Assembly: GCF_900129785.1 (NCBI RefSeq)
Contig: NZ_FSRC01000001.1
Location: 434,001 to 498,000 of the forward strand
From: Algoriphagus halophilus
GTDB taxonomy: Bacteria > Bacteroidota > Bacteroidia > Cytophagales > Cyclobacteriaceae
Direction: 5' to 3'
Length of the DNA: 64,000 bases
The notes under the pieces were generated by a model. It made no database searches, was not told the origin of the DNA, and was given only the letters and a program-made list of their open reading frames with translations. A program made the translations under genes and the position numbers. Below, piece after piece: positions 41,149 through 49,410 of the stretch. The first letter of the stretch is position 1. Each line of letters opens with the position of its first letter.

Positions 41149-44100
41149 ATGCGATATCACCTGTTACGAATATTGATTTTTGCTGGGTTATGGTTGAATT
41201 CATTTTTTGTTCTTGCTCAATTTGATCAAGAGAGATTTGGAAAGAACAGGGTTCAGCACCAGCAATTTGAATGGTACTATTTTACCTCTAATAACTTTGA
41301 GGTGTATTACTATGACCGTGGTGGAGCAAATGCAAAAATGGCCATTGAATTTTTGGAGGAAGAGTTTAATAGACTAACCCAAATGATCGGCTATGTGGCC
41401 TATACCAAACCAAAGATTTATATCTACAATTCTCCAGAAGAACTATTACAAAGTAATCTTGACCTCAACAAAATGGAATTGTATGAGGAAGGCCAGACTG
41501 ATTTTAACAGGTTGATTGCTGAAGTTCCCTATAAAGGAGAGGTAGATCAATTTAAGGAAGATATTTTATATGCCACTTCCAAAGTGATCATTCAGGAGAT
41601 GCTATATGGCTCTTCAGTTTCCGATGCTTTCCAGTCTAATTTAGTCAATGCTTTTCCAGAATGGTATATTGATGGAATTGCCTTATACCTGGCAAAAGGG
41701 TGGAGTTTAGAAATGGATGATTTTGTTCGACATTATCTACAAGAGGAGGAAAATCCAAAAATCCTAAAATTAAAGCAACATGAAGCGGCTCTGGTAGGAC
41801 AATCAATTTGGAACTATATAGCCGAAAGGTATGGGCGAAGGTACATTTCCAGTATTTTGAATCTTTCAAGAATCAATAGAAATGAGGAAAATAGTATCGC
41901 AAATACGGTAGGTCTGAATTATGATACTTTTACTTCCGAATGGATCAAATATTATAAGACCATCAATGAGCAGGTATTTACCAATTTTAAAGATGTAGAC
42001 CTATCAAATGCAGTAGCCTCTACTTCACCCAGAGTAATTGGAAACATCAGTGATATTAAATTTAGCCCGGATGGTCTAAATGTCGCTTATGTGATCAATA
42101 ATGGTGGTCGGTATAAAGTCCAGATTAGGGAAGTGAGTTCTGGGAATGAACGGACCTTGTTACAGGGAGGGGCCGTTTACAAAGACCAGACACCCAATTT
42201 AATTTCCCCAGTAATTGCTTGGAAAGATTCCGCAAATCTTGCTATTGCCTCATTTAAAAGAGGCTTTACCACCTTGAGATTAAGATCAATTGATGGTAGT
42301 AGTCAAGATAAAATATTCCTGAGAAACATCACTCAGATCTTGAGTTTGGATTTCAATGAATCGGGGAGGAATATGGTGCTTTCGGCCATTTCTAATGGGA
42401 AATCCGATATCTATACCCTAAATACAAGGGGGGCAGGTAAAAGGTTGACCAATGATATTTTTGATGAGCTGACGCCTACATTTTTAAATGATTCCACGAT
42501 CATCTATTCTACCAATTACACTGAATTATCCGATTCAGTAGATGTGAAGGAAATAGATTTGAGTAGTTTGCCAAATGCATATAATCTGTATCTCATGGAA
42601 GTTGGAGATACCATCGTGACTAGAAAGCTTACCAATACCAATAGCAAAAACATCCTTCCGAGAAAATTGAATGGTAATAATGTGGTGTTTTTGAGTGACC
42701 TCAGTGGGATCAATAATTTGATGAGATTGGGTGTTGGATCCCAAGTAGCCAATCAAATTTCTGGATTCAACAAGAGTATTGAAGTATTTGATGTGAGCAG
42801 TAGAATGAGCAAGATTGCCTACGCAGTGAGAGATGGAAGAGAGGTATTCTTAAAGATTGAAAATTATTCCAGTGCCGATCAGTTTACTCCAAGCACTCCA
42901 AGAATCCAATTAGAGCAGGCCAAATCGCTGAACGAGCGAATTGCAGCCAGAAGATTATTGGAAGAGAAAGCGGAGGCACCGCTGGAAGAAAAACCCGCAT
43001 TGGAATTGCCTGTTGCGAAGGATACGGTAACTGTCAAGGTAGATACTACACAAAAAAACACCGCTACTTCAATCAACTTGGATAGACTTCGATTTGAATC
43101 GAGGAATGGTATCAATACAGAGAATTATACATTTGATTCGCTTCCTAGCCCGACGATTGCCAATGAGAGAACAGGGTCTGAAGGGAGAGATAACAAGATT
43201 AGTTTATTGGAAACCTTTAGAAAGCAGAGCTTGCAGAAAAGGGTTTCTGGGCCAAGACGAATGGAGCCCCAGTTTTTGACAAATAGTATCAATACAAGGT
43301 TTGTTGTAGATCCCTTGAGAGGTTTTGGGATCAGTTTTACAGGTAGAATGACTGATCTTTTGGATAACCATAAGTTCTATGCGGGAGTGATGACTACCTT
43401 GGATTTTAGATCTGGGGGAGACATTTTCTTCGAATATGAATACTTAAAAAGCAGAATTGATTTCAAAGGAAGGTTTGATCGAAAAACCATTCGAATTTCC
43501 GAAGGAGATATAACTTTCCAAAAGTATGTACTTACCAAGGTAGAAGCAGGGTTTTCTTATCCATTCAATATCAATGCAAGATTTACCCTCGCTCCATTTG
43601 TTGCCAAAACTCAGTATTTTAACTTGAATTCTGACTCTTTGATTCTTGGGCAAAATCCTGATCAAAATCGGTTTGATGTAAATTATATTGGTGGAAAGGC
43701 CGAATTTGTCTTTGATAAGACCGAGCCTATTGGTTTGTATTCTCAGGCTGGATTTAAAGGCAAAATAGGATACATGCAATACCAATCCTTAAATAAGTCT
43801 TCCCGCTCATTTGGTAATTTTTATTTGGATTTAAGGAATTATCAAAGAATTCACAAAAACATTGTACTTGCCTCCAAATTATATGCAGGATCCTTTATGG
43901 GGAATAATCCCCAAACCTATATTGTGGGAGGAATGGATAATTGGTTGTTCAATGAATTTTACAGACCTCCTTCCAATAGGCCAGAAGCTTCTCCAATCAG
44001 AAACCCTGCTGGGGTAGAAAATTCCAATATTTTGTTTGCAGACTTTGTGGATTTAAGAGGGTATGATTACGATGAAATCAGAGGCAGGAATGTGATATCA

Positions 44101-44451
44101 TTTACTACTGAGCTAAGAGTACCTATTTTCTCCTACTTAACAAGAGGAAATATTACTTCCAATTTCATCAGGAATTTCCAATTAGTCGGGTTCTATGATA
44201 TAGCTTCAGCTTGGAATGATGCCGCTCCTTGGGAAAAAGTAAATGATCAAAATACTGAAGTAATTAATACAGAAGGCTCTCCTTTTACCATCACGTTAAA
44301 TAATTTCAACAATCCATGGCTTCAGAGTTATGGTGCTGGGCTCCGTACCGTTTTGCTGAATTACTATGTGAAATTTGATGTAGCACAACCAGTTCGAAAT
44401 TATAAAAACGAAGATCTAAAGTTCTATGTAACTTTGGGCATTAATTTCTAA
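41149..44451 (+). CDS. large outer-membrane protein: peptidase-like domain, TolB-like propeller, beta-barrel
   Basis: 1100 aa. Signal peptide ~1-23 (ends VLA). Residues ~30-290 resemble the peptidase-MA-like region; EWYIDGIALYLA fits the alpha-helix of gluzincins but the HExxH zinc motif is missing, so that part is probably inactive. Residues ~290-590 contain TolB/WD-like repeats (DIKFSPDGLNVAYVINNGG, DSTIIYSTNYTE). A Glu/Ala/Lys-rich linker (~595-650) follows. From ~720 the sequence alternates like an outer-membrane barrel and ends in Phe (KFYVTLGINF). Related proteins in Bacteroidota are poorly characterised. It is 16 bp ahead of yicC. Confidence 0.85.
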   Translation: MRYHLLRILIFAGLWLNSFFVLAQFDQERFGKNRVQHQQFEWYYFTSNNFEVYYYDRGGANAKMAIEFLEEEFNRLTQMIGYVAYTKPKIYIYNSPEELLQSNLDLNKMELYEEGQTDFNRLIAEVPYKGEVDQFKEDILYATSKVIIQEMLYGSSVSDAFQSNLVNAFPEWYIDGIALYLAKGWSLEMDDFVRHYLQEEENPKILKLKQHEAALVGQSIWNYIAERYGRRYISSILNLSRINRNEENSIANTVGLNYDTFTSEWIKYYKTINEQVFTNFKDVDLSNAVASTSPRVIGNISDIKFSPDGLNVAYVINNGGRYKVQIREVSSGNERTLLQGGAVYKDQTPNLISPVIAWKDSANLAIASFKRGFTTLRLRSIDGSSQDKIFLRNITQILSLDFNESGRNMVLSAISNGKSDIYTLNTRGAGKRLTNDIFDELTPTFLNDSTIIYSTNYTELSDSVDVKEIDLSSLPNAYNLYLMEVGDTIVTRKLTNTNSKNILPRKLNGNNVVFLSDLSGINNLMRLGVGSQVANQISGFNKSIEVFDVSSRMSKIAYAVRDGREVFLKIENYSSADQFTPSTPRIQLEQAKSLNERIAARRLLEEKAEAPLEEKPALELPVAKDTVTVKVDTTQKNTATSINLDRLRFESRNGINTENYTFDSLPSPTIANERTGSEGRDNKISLLETFRKQSLQKRVSGPRRMEPQFLTNSINTRFVVDPLRGFGISFTGRMTDLLDNHKFYAGVMTTLDFRSGGDIFFEYEYLKSRIDFKGRFDRKTIRISEGDITFQKYVLTKVEAGFSYPFNINARFTLAPFVAKTQYFNLNSDSLILGQNPDQNRFDVNYIGGKAEFVFDKTEPIGLYSQAGFKGKIGYMQYQSLNKSSRSFGNFYLDLRNYQRIHKNIVLASKLYAGSFMGNNPQTYIVGGMDNWLFNEFYRPPSNRPEASPIRNPAGVENSNILFADFVDLRGYDYDEIRGRNVISFTTELRVPIFSYLTRGNITSNFIRNFQLVGFYDIASAWNDAAPWEKVNDQNTEVINTEGSPFTITLNNFNNPWLQSYGAGLRTVLLNYYVKFDVAQPVRNYKNEDLKFYVTLGINF

Positions 44452-44466
44452 TCATCAACATCAATT

Positions 44467-45348
44467 ATGATCAAATCGATGACCGGCTTTGGAAATGCCG
44501 GATTCGAGAATGAGAAGGTTATGATCCACGTGGAGGTCAAATCTCTCAACTCAAAATTTTTGGACCTTTCCATTCGAAGTCCAAGACAGTTTTCAGATAA
44601 AGAACATGAAATAAGAAACCTGGTACAGGGAGTTTTGGATCGTGGAAAAGTAAGCGTGTCTGTTGAGTTTTTATCTAAAAGCTCAAAAGAATTACCGGTT
44701 TCTATCAACGAGGAACTTTTTGAGACCTTCTATGGAAAGTTTAAAGCCATGGCTCAATCTGTGGGTGATAATTCTCAGGATATATTCAAATTGGCCCTCC
44801 AAGCTCCTAATGTCATCAATAACCTGACGACGGAAGATAAAGACGAGGCGCAAGAGTGGGAGCATGTAAAGGCGGTGTTAGCAGATGCATTGAAAAACTG
44901 TGATGACTTCAGAAAAGATGAGGGTAGTTCCTTGCAAGAAAAACTGCAAGGAAATCTTGAAAATATTGCGCTAAACTTATCCCATATTATCAATGAGGAA
45001 GGGCAGCGAAAGGAAAAGATCAAACAGAAGATCAGAAATCATTTCAACGAGTGGTTAGACGAAAATTCCTTTGATGCCAACCGGTTTGAGCAGGAACTCA
45101 TTTATTATTTTGAAAAACTAGATATTACAGAAGAACTGGTCCGTTTAGATACACACCTGAAGTATTTTTCCAAAATCATGTTAGAAGAGAAAAATCAAGG
45201 TAAAAAACTGGGATTTATTAGCCAGGAGATCGGAAGGGAAATCAATACCATTGGTTCAAAGGCCAATGATGCTGGGATTCAAAAATACGTGATTTTAATG
45301 AAGGATGAGCTTGAGAAAATAAAAGAGCAATCCATGAATGTATTATAA
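44467..45348 (+). CDS. yicC: YicC-family endoribonuclease
   Basis: 293 aa, full length for the family. Begins MIKSMTGFGNAGFENEKV, the conserved start, followed by VEVKSLNSKFLDLSIRSP. The C-terminal part carries FEQELIYYFEKLDITEELVRLDTHLKYF and GKKLGFISQEIGREINTIGSKAND, diagnostic of YicC, an RNase that acts on regulatory RNA in E. coli. It has no gmk neighbour here, unlike many genomes. Closed by a strong bidirectional terminator. Confidence 0.96.
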   Translation: MIKSMTGFGNAGFENEKVMIHVEVKSLNSKFLDLSIRSPRQFSDKEHEIRNLVQGVLDRGKVSVSVEFLSKSSKELPVSINEELFETFYGKFKAMAQSVGDNSQDIFKLALQAPNVINNLTTEDKDEAQEWEHVKAVLADALKNCDDFRKDEGSSLQEKLQGNLENIALNLSHIINEEGQRKEKIKQKIRNHFNEWLDENSFDANRFEQELIYYFEKLDITEELVRLDTHLKYFSKIMLEEKNQGKKLGFISQEIGREINTIGSKANDAGIQKYVILMKDELEKIKEQSMNVL

Positions 45349-45374
45349 AAAAGGGGCTGTAAAGCCCCTTTTTT
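45347..45374. terminator. bidirectional terminator after yicC
   Basis: Stem AAGGGGCT (45351-45358) / AGCCCCTT (45363-45370), loop GTAA, A-run before (45347-45352) and T-run to 45374. It serves yicC and the convergent D-aminoacylase-like gene. Confidence 0.9.
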
Positions 45375-46932
45375 ATGGTTGATTTTTTCGAATTACCCTG
45401 CCATTGGAAATACCGGTTAATTCCCCCTCACTCACCTCCATTTTTCCATTGACAATAACATACTCAATTCCTTCCGGATATTGATGGGGTTCTGTAAATG
45501 TGGATTGATCAATTACGGTTTTAGGATTGAAAATCGTGATGTCTGCAAAATACCCTTCTTTGATAACCCCTCTATTTTTTAACCCTAAACGGTTTGCTGA
45601 AAGACCTGTCATTTTGTGAATTGCTTCTGGAAGCGAAAGCACCTTTAATTCCCTTACATAATGTCCGAGAATCCTAGGAAAGGTTCCATAGGCTCTTGGA
45701 TGAGGATGTCCATCCCCAGGAGATGATAGTCTTCCATCTGACCCAACCATGGTCATAGGATGTTTCATGATTTTTTCCACATCCTTTTCGTCCATGGCAT
45801 GGTAAATAGTCCCGGTGCCACCATTCAATTGTGCCTGAATCACTAACTCTGCCCCATTATCCATGGAAGGTTCCATCCCTTCCATTTCTAACCAATCCTG
45901 AAGCGTTTTTCCTTCTAATTCCTTTTTCCAAGATACTCTTGAGAACTGTATCCTTCTTAGGTCACTTCCTCCTCGGTCATTCAGGATATTGAAGATAATT
46001 CCTGCTTTGATACTATCTTTTAACACAGGGTCTGCGACTCTGGTTTCGAATTCATTTCCTTCCAACGCCCAACTAGGTATCAAAATGCTAATTCCTGTGT
46101 GACTTGCCGCATAAGGGTATTGGTCCATCATGATGTCCAGGCCAACTTTTCTGGCTGAGTCCACCATGGCAAGGGTCTTGGAGCTTTGGCCCCACATTTT
46201 TACTCCAATAGCTTTATGGTGAGTTAAAACCACCGGGATGGAGGCCTCTCGTGAAATGACCAAAGCTTCTTTTACTGCATCAATTAACCCTAACCCCTCT
46301 TCCCTTAAATGTGAGGTATAGATTCCGCTTTTTGCACTTGCCATCTTAGATAACTCAACGACTTCCTCCAGTTCAGAAAAAGTACCAGGCAAATATTTTA
46401 AACCGGTAGAAATTCCAAATGCTCCGGCATCCATCCCCTCATTTACATAAGATTTCATCAGGTTTAGTTCTTCCTCGGTGGGCTTTCTGTCCTCCATTCC
46501 CATTACCTGCTTTCTAAGGGTGTTATGTCCAACCAGAAACCCGACATTAATACCAAGCCCTATGTGATCCAAACTGTCTAAATAGCTATCAAACGGCCAG
46601 GGACCACCCCCATCTGGACCTCCCAAAGCGAAAGTAGCTCCTTGTCTTAAGAGGCTTTCAGCCATAGGTAGCTCCATCAAAGGCTCTAAATGAGTATGCA
46701 TATCGATAAAGCCAGGGGAAATTGCAAGGCCAGTAGCATCGATTACCACTGCAGATTTAGCATTTTCTAAATCTCCAATGGCAACAATTTTATCTCCCAC
46801 TATACCGATATCCCCAGTAAAAGGACCAGTGCCTTGTCCATCGTAAATCTCCCCATTGATCAGTAGCAGGTCATATTTTTGAGTACAGGAAAACAGGAGA
46901 AGAATCATCAAGAGGAATACATAGTTCTTCAT
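45373..46932 (-). CDS. N-acyl-D-amino-acid deacylase-like amidohydrolase, lipoprotein
   Basis: 519 aa from ATG 46932; the upstream ATG at 46971 adds 13 residues before the signal. Type II signal with lipobox LLLFSC (Cys 16). Metal-dependent amidohydrolase: GFIDMHTHLEP (His-x-His), THHKAIG and a late MVGSDGRLSSPGDGHPHPRA, with the Asp ligand. The D-aminoacylase branch fits (ALGGPDGGGPWP, YTSHLREEG). It should release D-amino acids from N-acyl derivatives, perhaps in peptidoglycan or antibiotic breakdown, on the outer membrane or in the periplasm. Alone between terminators; substrate uncertain. Confidence 0.9.
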   Translation of the reverse strand: MKNYVFLLMILLLFSCTQKYDLLLINGEIYDGQGTGPFTGDIGIVGDKIVAIGDLENAKSAVVIDATGLAISPGFIDMHTHLEPLMELPMAESLLRQGATFALGGPDGGGPWPFDSYLDSLDHIGLGINVGFLVGHNTLRKQVMGMEDRKPTEEELNLMKSYVNEGMDAGAFGISTGLKYLPGTFSELEEVVELSKMASAKSGIYTSHLREEGLGLIDAVKEALVISREASIPVVLTHHKAIGVKMWGQSSKTLAMVDSARKVGLDIMMDQYPYAASHTGISILIPSWALEGNEFETRVADPVLKDSIKAGIIFNILNDRGGSDLRRIQFSRVSWKKELEGKTLQDWLEMEGMEPSMDNGAELVIQAQLNGGTGTIYHAMDEKDVEKIMKHPMTMVGSDGRLSSPGDGHPHPRAYGTFPRILGHYVRELKVLSLPEAIHKMTGLSANRLGLKNRGVIKEGYFADITIFNPKTVIDQSTFTEPHQYPEGIEYVIVNGKMEVSEGELTGISNGRVIRKNQP

Positions 46933-46980
46933 AACTGGTGCAGTTTGGTGGTTCATTTTGTGAAGAATCAATTTATAGAT

Positions 46981-47016
46981 AAAAAAAGAAAGCCTACACT
47001 TTTGGTGTAAGCTTTC
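46981..47016 (-). terminator. terminator after the downstream tonB
   Basis: Imperfect stem GAAAGC (46988-46993) plus TACAC (46995-46999) with GTGTA (47005-47009) plus GCTTTC (47011-47016), one internal mismatch. On the minus strand it is followed by a U-run (complement of 46981-46987). Confidence 0.8.
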
Positions 47017-47035
47017 TCGGGGTTTAAATAATTCT

Positions 47036-47707
47036 TTAATTAAGTCTGAATTTGATGGGGATAGTCATCCTAGATCTTACTGCTTTTCCATTTATTCTGC
47101 CAGGATTCCAGTTTGGGGAATTTTTTATAACCTCCATTGCTACCTCATCACATCCCCCTCCAATTGTCCGAACAAGTTCCACATCTTGAATGCTTCCATC
47201 GGTATTGACGACAAATCGAACAATTGCTGTCCCTTCGATGCCCATTCTTCTGGCTTGGGTGGGGTATTTTAAATTATTTTTCAAATAGACATACCATTGG
47301 TCCATCCCCCCTTTAAAAGAAGCTTGCACCTCCACAAAATCATTGATGACATCTGGGTCTTCGACTACGGGAGGACCTTCAAATTCAATTTCCGTTGGGG
47401 CAGGTTCTTGTTCTAGGCTAAAATCAATGACAGCATCCAACTTTTCTATGATAACTTCATCAGGAACCAATTCGATTTCTGGTTGCTGTATAACCGGAGG
47501 GGGAGTAGGAGGTGTTTGGACCGTATTGGGGATATCCAACAAATCCCAAGTGTTGTCTTCCGTACCAAGAGACTTTATTTCGAAATCCTCATAAGCCTTC
47601 CATTCGAAGGCCACCAAAACTGCCGCTACGCTGAGCATTAATCCCAGATTAAAAATCATCCCGGACATTTTTCGTATGTCCGCTTTAGGGGTCTTTTTGT
47701 TTTCCAT
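47036..47707 (-). CDS. TonB-like energy transducer (second copy)
   Basis: 223 aa. An N-terminal cytoplasmic/anchor helix (~residues 15-37: FNLGLMLSVAAVLVAFEW) is followed by a Pro/Glu-rich spacer (TPPTPPPVIQQPE) and the TonB C-terminal domain, with NLKYPTQARRMGIEGT and the terminal RSRMTIPIKFRLN. It transmits the proton-motive force to TonB-dependent receptors. It is paralogous to the tandem upstream gene; the two share a 16-residue identical block. No exbB/exbD is nearby. A terminator lies between the copies, so each probably has its own promoter. Confidence 0.93.
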   Translation of the reverse strand: MENKKTPKADIRKMSGMIFNLGLMLSVAAVLVAFEWKAYEDFEIKSLGTEDNTWDLLDIPNTVQTPPTPPPVIQQPEIELVPDEVIIEKLDAVIDFSLEQEPAPTEIEFEGPPVVEDPDVINDFVEVQASFKGGMDQWYVYLKNNLKYPTQARRMGIEGTAIVRFVVNTDGSIQDVELVRTIGGGCDEVAMEVIKNSPNWNPGRINGKAVRSRMTIPIKFRLN

Positions 47708-47819
47708 GGCTTGTTTTTGTTTAGGTAAAAATTAATACCTAAGAATTTAACCCATTGAAAAGCAGGAAGCTAGCTGGATAACAAAAATTAACTAAATCAA
47801 AAGGTGAAAAAATGTGAAC

Positions 47820-47846
47820 AAAAAAAAGACCCGATTGCTCGGGTCT
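47820..47846 (-). terminator. terminator between the two tonB genes
   Basis: Perfect stem AGACCCGA (47827-47834) / TCGGGTCT (47839-47846), loop TTGC, followed on the minus strand by a U-run (complement of the A-run 47819-47827). Confidence 0.9.
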
Positions 47847-47854
47847 CTTATTTT

Positions 47855-48529
47855 TTAGCTCAGTTTAAATCTGATTGGAAGTCTCATTCTAGTACGAACT
47901 GGTCTACCTCTTTGTTTACCTGGTTCCCACTTAGGAGCTGCAGATACTACTCTAACTGCTTCTTCGTCACAACCTCCACCGATACCTCTCAAAACATCAA
48001 CGTCTTGAATAGATCCATCAGTGTTTACAACGAATACCACAATTACAGTACCCTCAATACCCATTCTTCTCGCTTGAGTAGGGTATTTCAAGTTTTTACT
48101 AAGGTATTGATTCCAACCTGACATTCCACCTGGAGGATTTGGTTGAGTTTCCACTACGTCAAAGATTTCGTCAGCTTTCTCCTCTACTGGAGCTTCTGCA
48201 ATTACTACTTCTTTGATGACAGTTTCTTCTTTCACATCCACATCAAAGTTTACTTCGATTTTTTCTTCGATTTCAACTTCATCAGGGATTTCCTCAATGA
48301 TTGGCTGTTCTACTGGTGGTGGTGGTGGCGGTGGCTGCTCGGTGATTGGAATATCAATCAGCTCTTCGAAATTGTCAGTCACCTGGCCAAGGTCCTTAAG
48401 AGCACCTTCGTCGAATGACTTCCATTCAAATGCAGCAAGAGTAGCGCCAACAGCCAACGCTAAACCTAAGTTCAGGAACATTCCTGACTTTTTGGTTAGA
48501 TCAGCCTTCGGAGTCTTTTTTGCTTCCAT
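47855..48529 (-). CDS. TonB-like energy transducer (first copy)
   Basis: 224 aa with the same architecture as the neighbour: anchor helix ~15-37, spacer with EQPPPPPPPVEQP and a Val/Glu-rich acidic stretch, then the C-terminal TonB domain (NLKYPTQARRMGIEGT, DTDGSIQD-like NTDGSIQDVDVL, end MRLPIRFKLS). Bacteroidota often carry several TonBs for different receptor sets. The two copies share overall ~50% identity by inspection, with the highest identity in the C-terminal domain, indicating tandem duplication. Monocistronic, with its own terminator. Confidence 0.93.
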   Translation of the reverse strand: MEAKKTPKADLTKKSGMFLNLGLALAVGATLAAFEWKSFDEGALKDLGQVTDNFEELIDIPITEQPPPPPPPVEQPIIEEIPDEVEIEEKIEVNFDVDVKEETVIKEVVIAEAPVEEKADEIFDVVETQPNPPGGMSGWNQYLSKNLKYPTQARRMGIEGTVIVVFVVNTDGSIQDVDVLRGIGGGCDEEAVRVVSAAPKWEPGKQRGRPVRTRMRLPIRFKLS

Positions 48530-48596
48530 GGTGAATTGGTTTATACAGGTTAATTTTTTTCTATTTTAGAATAACAAGTCTAAGTATTTAGGACGA

Positions 48597-48968
48597 TTAT
48601 TCCAAGTTGTTTTTTACGACTGACAGCTTAAAATATGCAAAGAATCCTGCGATTCCACCTATCTCATTCACTGCCATGTCTATATAATCATACGTACGAA
48701 AGGGGATGAATTGTTGCAGATACTCCAAAATGATTCCGGCTAATACCCCGAAAATCAAATAGTTAATGAGTAATCTTTTACTTAAAACTCCTCTTTCATG
48801 AGGCTTTATTCCCACTCCACACCACAGAAAACTTAGTAAACTGAAGCAAATAAAGTGAATAAATTTATCTTGGAAATCGAACGCATCTACCTCAGGAAAT
48901 TTATCTCCGGGAGTCAGCATTGCGATTGAAATGGTGATTAGCCAAGCTAAACTCAAGAATAATCTCAA
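48597..48968 (-). CDS. VanZ-like membrane protein
   Basis: 123 aa with four hydrophobic helices. Motifs: TPGDKFPEVDAFDFQDKFIH (VanZ family D-K-x2-H), LLSFLWCGVG, GVLAGIILEYLQQF and RTYDYIDMAVNEIGG. VanZ-like proteins are linked to teicoplanin resistance but most are of unknown function. The only possible start is TTG 48968, just after an in-frame stop; no ATG precedes the first helix. It is downstream of gcvH by 11 bp, probably co-transcribed. Confidence 0.85.
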   Translation of the reverse strand: MRLFLSLAWLITISIAMLTPGDKFPEVDAFDFQDKFIHFICFSLLSFLWCGVGIKPHERGVLSKRLLINYLIFGVLAGIILEYLQQFIPFRTYDYIDMAVNEIGGIAGFFAYFKLSVVKNNLE

Positions 48969-48979
48969 AAGTCAACGAA

Positions 48980-49354
48980 TTAGGCTCCTACTAATTCTGC
49001 ATATTCATCTGCAGAAAGAAGGCTAGGAAGTTCACCGGAAATTTTCACCTTGACCATCCATCCGTCTCCATAGGGATCAGAATTTACTAATTCCGGTTCA
49101 TCGGCAAGTTTTTCGTTTAGTTCAGTTACTTCACCAGCAACAGGCATAAACAAATCAGATACAGTTTTTACTGCTTCTACGGTTCCGAATACTTCTTCCG
49201 CTTCCAACGTTTCGCCAACTGTTTCAACTTCCACATAAACGATATCACCTAATTCTGACTGTGCAAAATCAGTAACTCCTATAGTAGCAATATCACCTTC
49301 GATTTTCACCCACTCGTGGTCTTTTGTGTACTTTAATTCTTGTGGAATATTCAT
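48980..49354 (-). CDS. gcvH: glycine cleavage system H protein
   Basis: 124 aa, standard length. Lipoyl-domain protein with [14 protein letters not shown] and [19 protein letters not shown]: the lipoylated Lys is residue 63. It carries the aminomethyl group between P, T and L proteins of the glycine cleavage complex, or can act in lipoate handling. The other gcv genes are absent from the window. It lies 56 bp after sprA and is followed by vanZ, a pairing common beside sprA in this phylum (recalled, not checked). Confidence 0.97.
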   Translation of the reverse strand: MNIPQELKYTKDHEWVKIEGDIATIGVTDFAQSELGDIVYVEVETVGETLEAEEVFGTVEAVKTVSDLFMPVAGEVTELNEKLADEPELVNSDPYGDGWMVKVKISGELPSLLSADEYAELVGA

Positions 49355-49410
49355 AATTGAAATTTTTTGTAAAGAGTCCCAAAATTAAAAGGAATCGCGC
49401 TAAATAAAAT

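Noticed and set aside
48213..48569. 118-codon plus-strand ORF with a Gly run
   Set aside because: Antisense to the Pro-rich spacer of tonB, which produces the glycine run.
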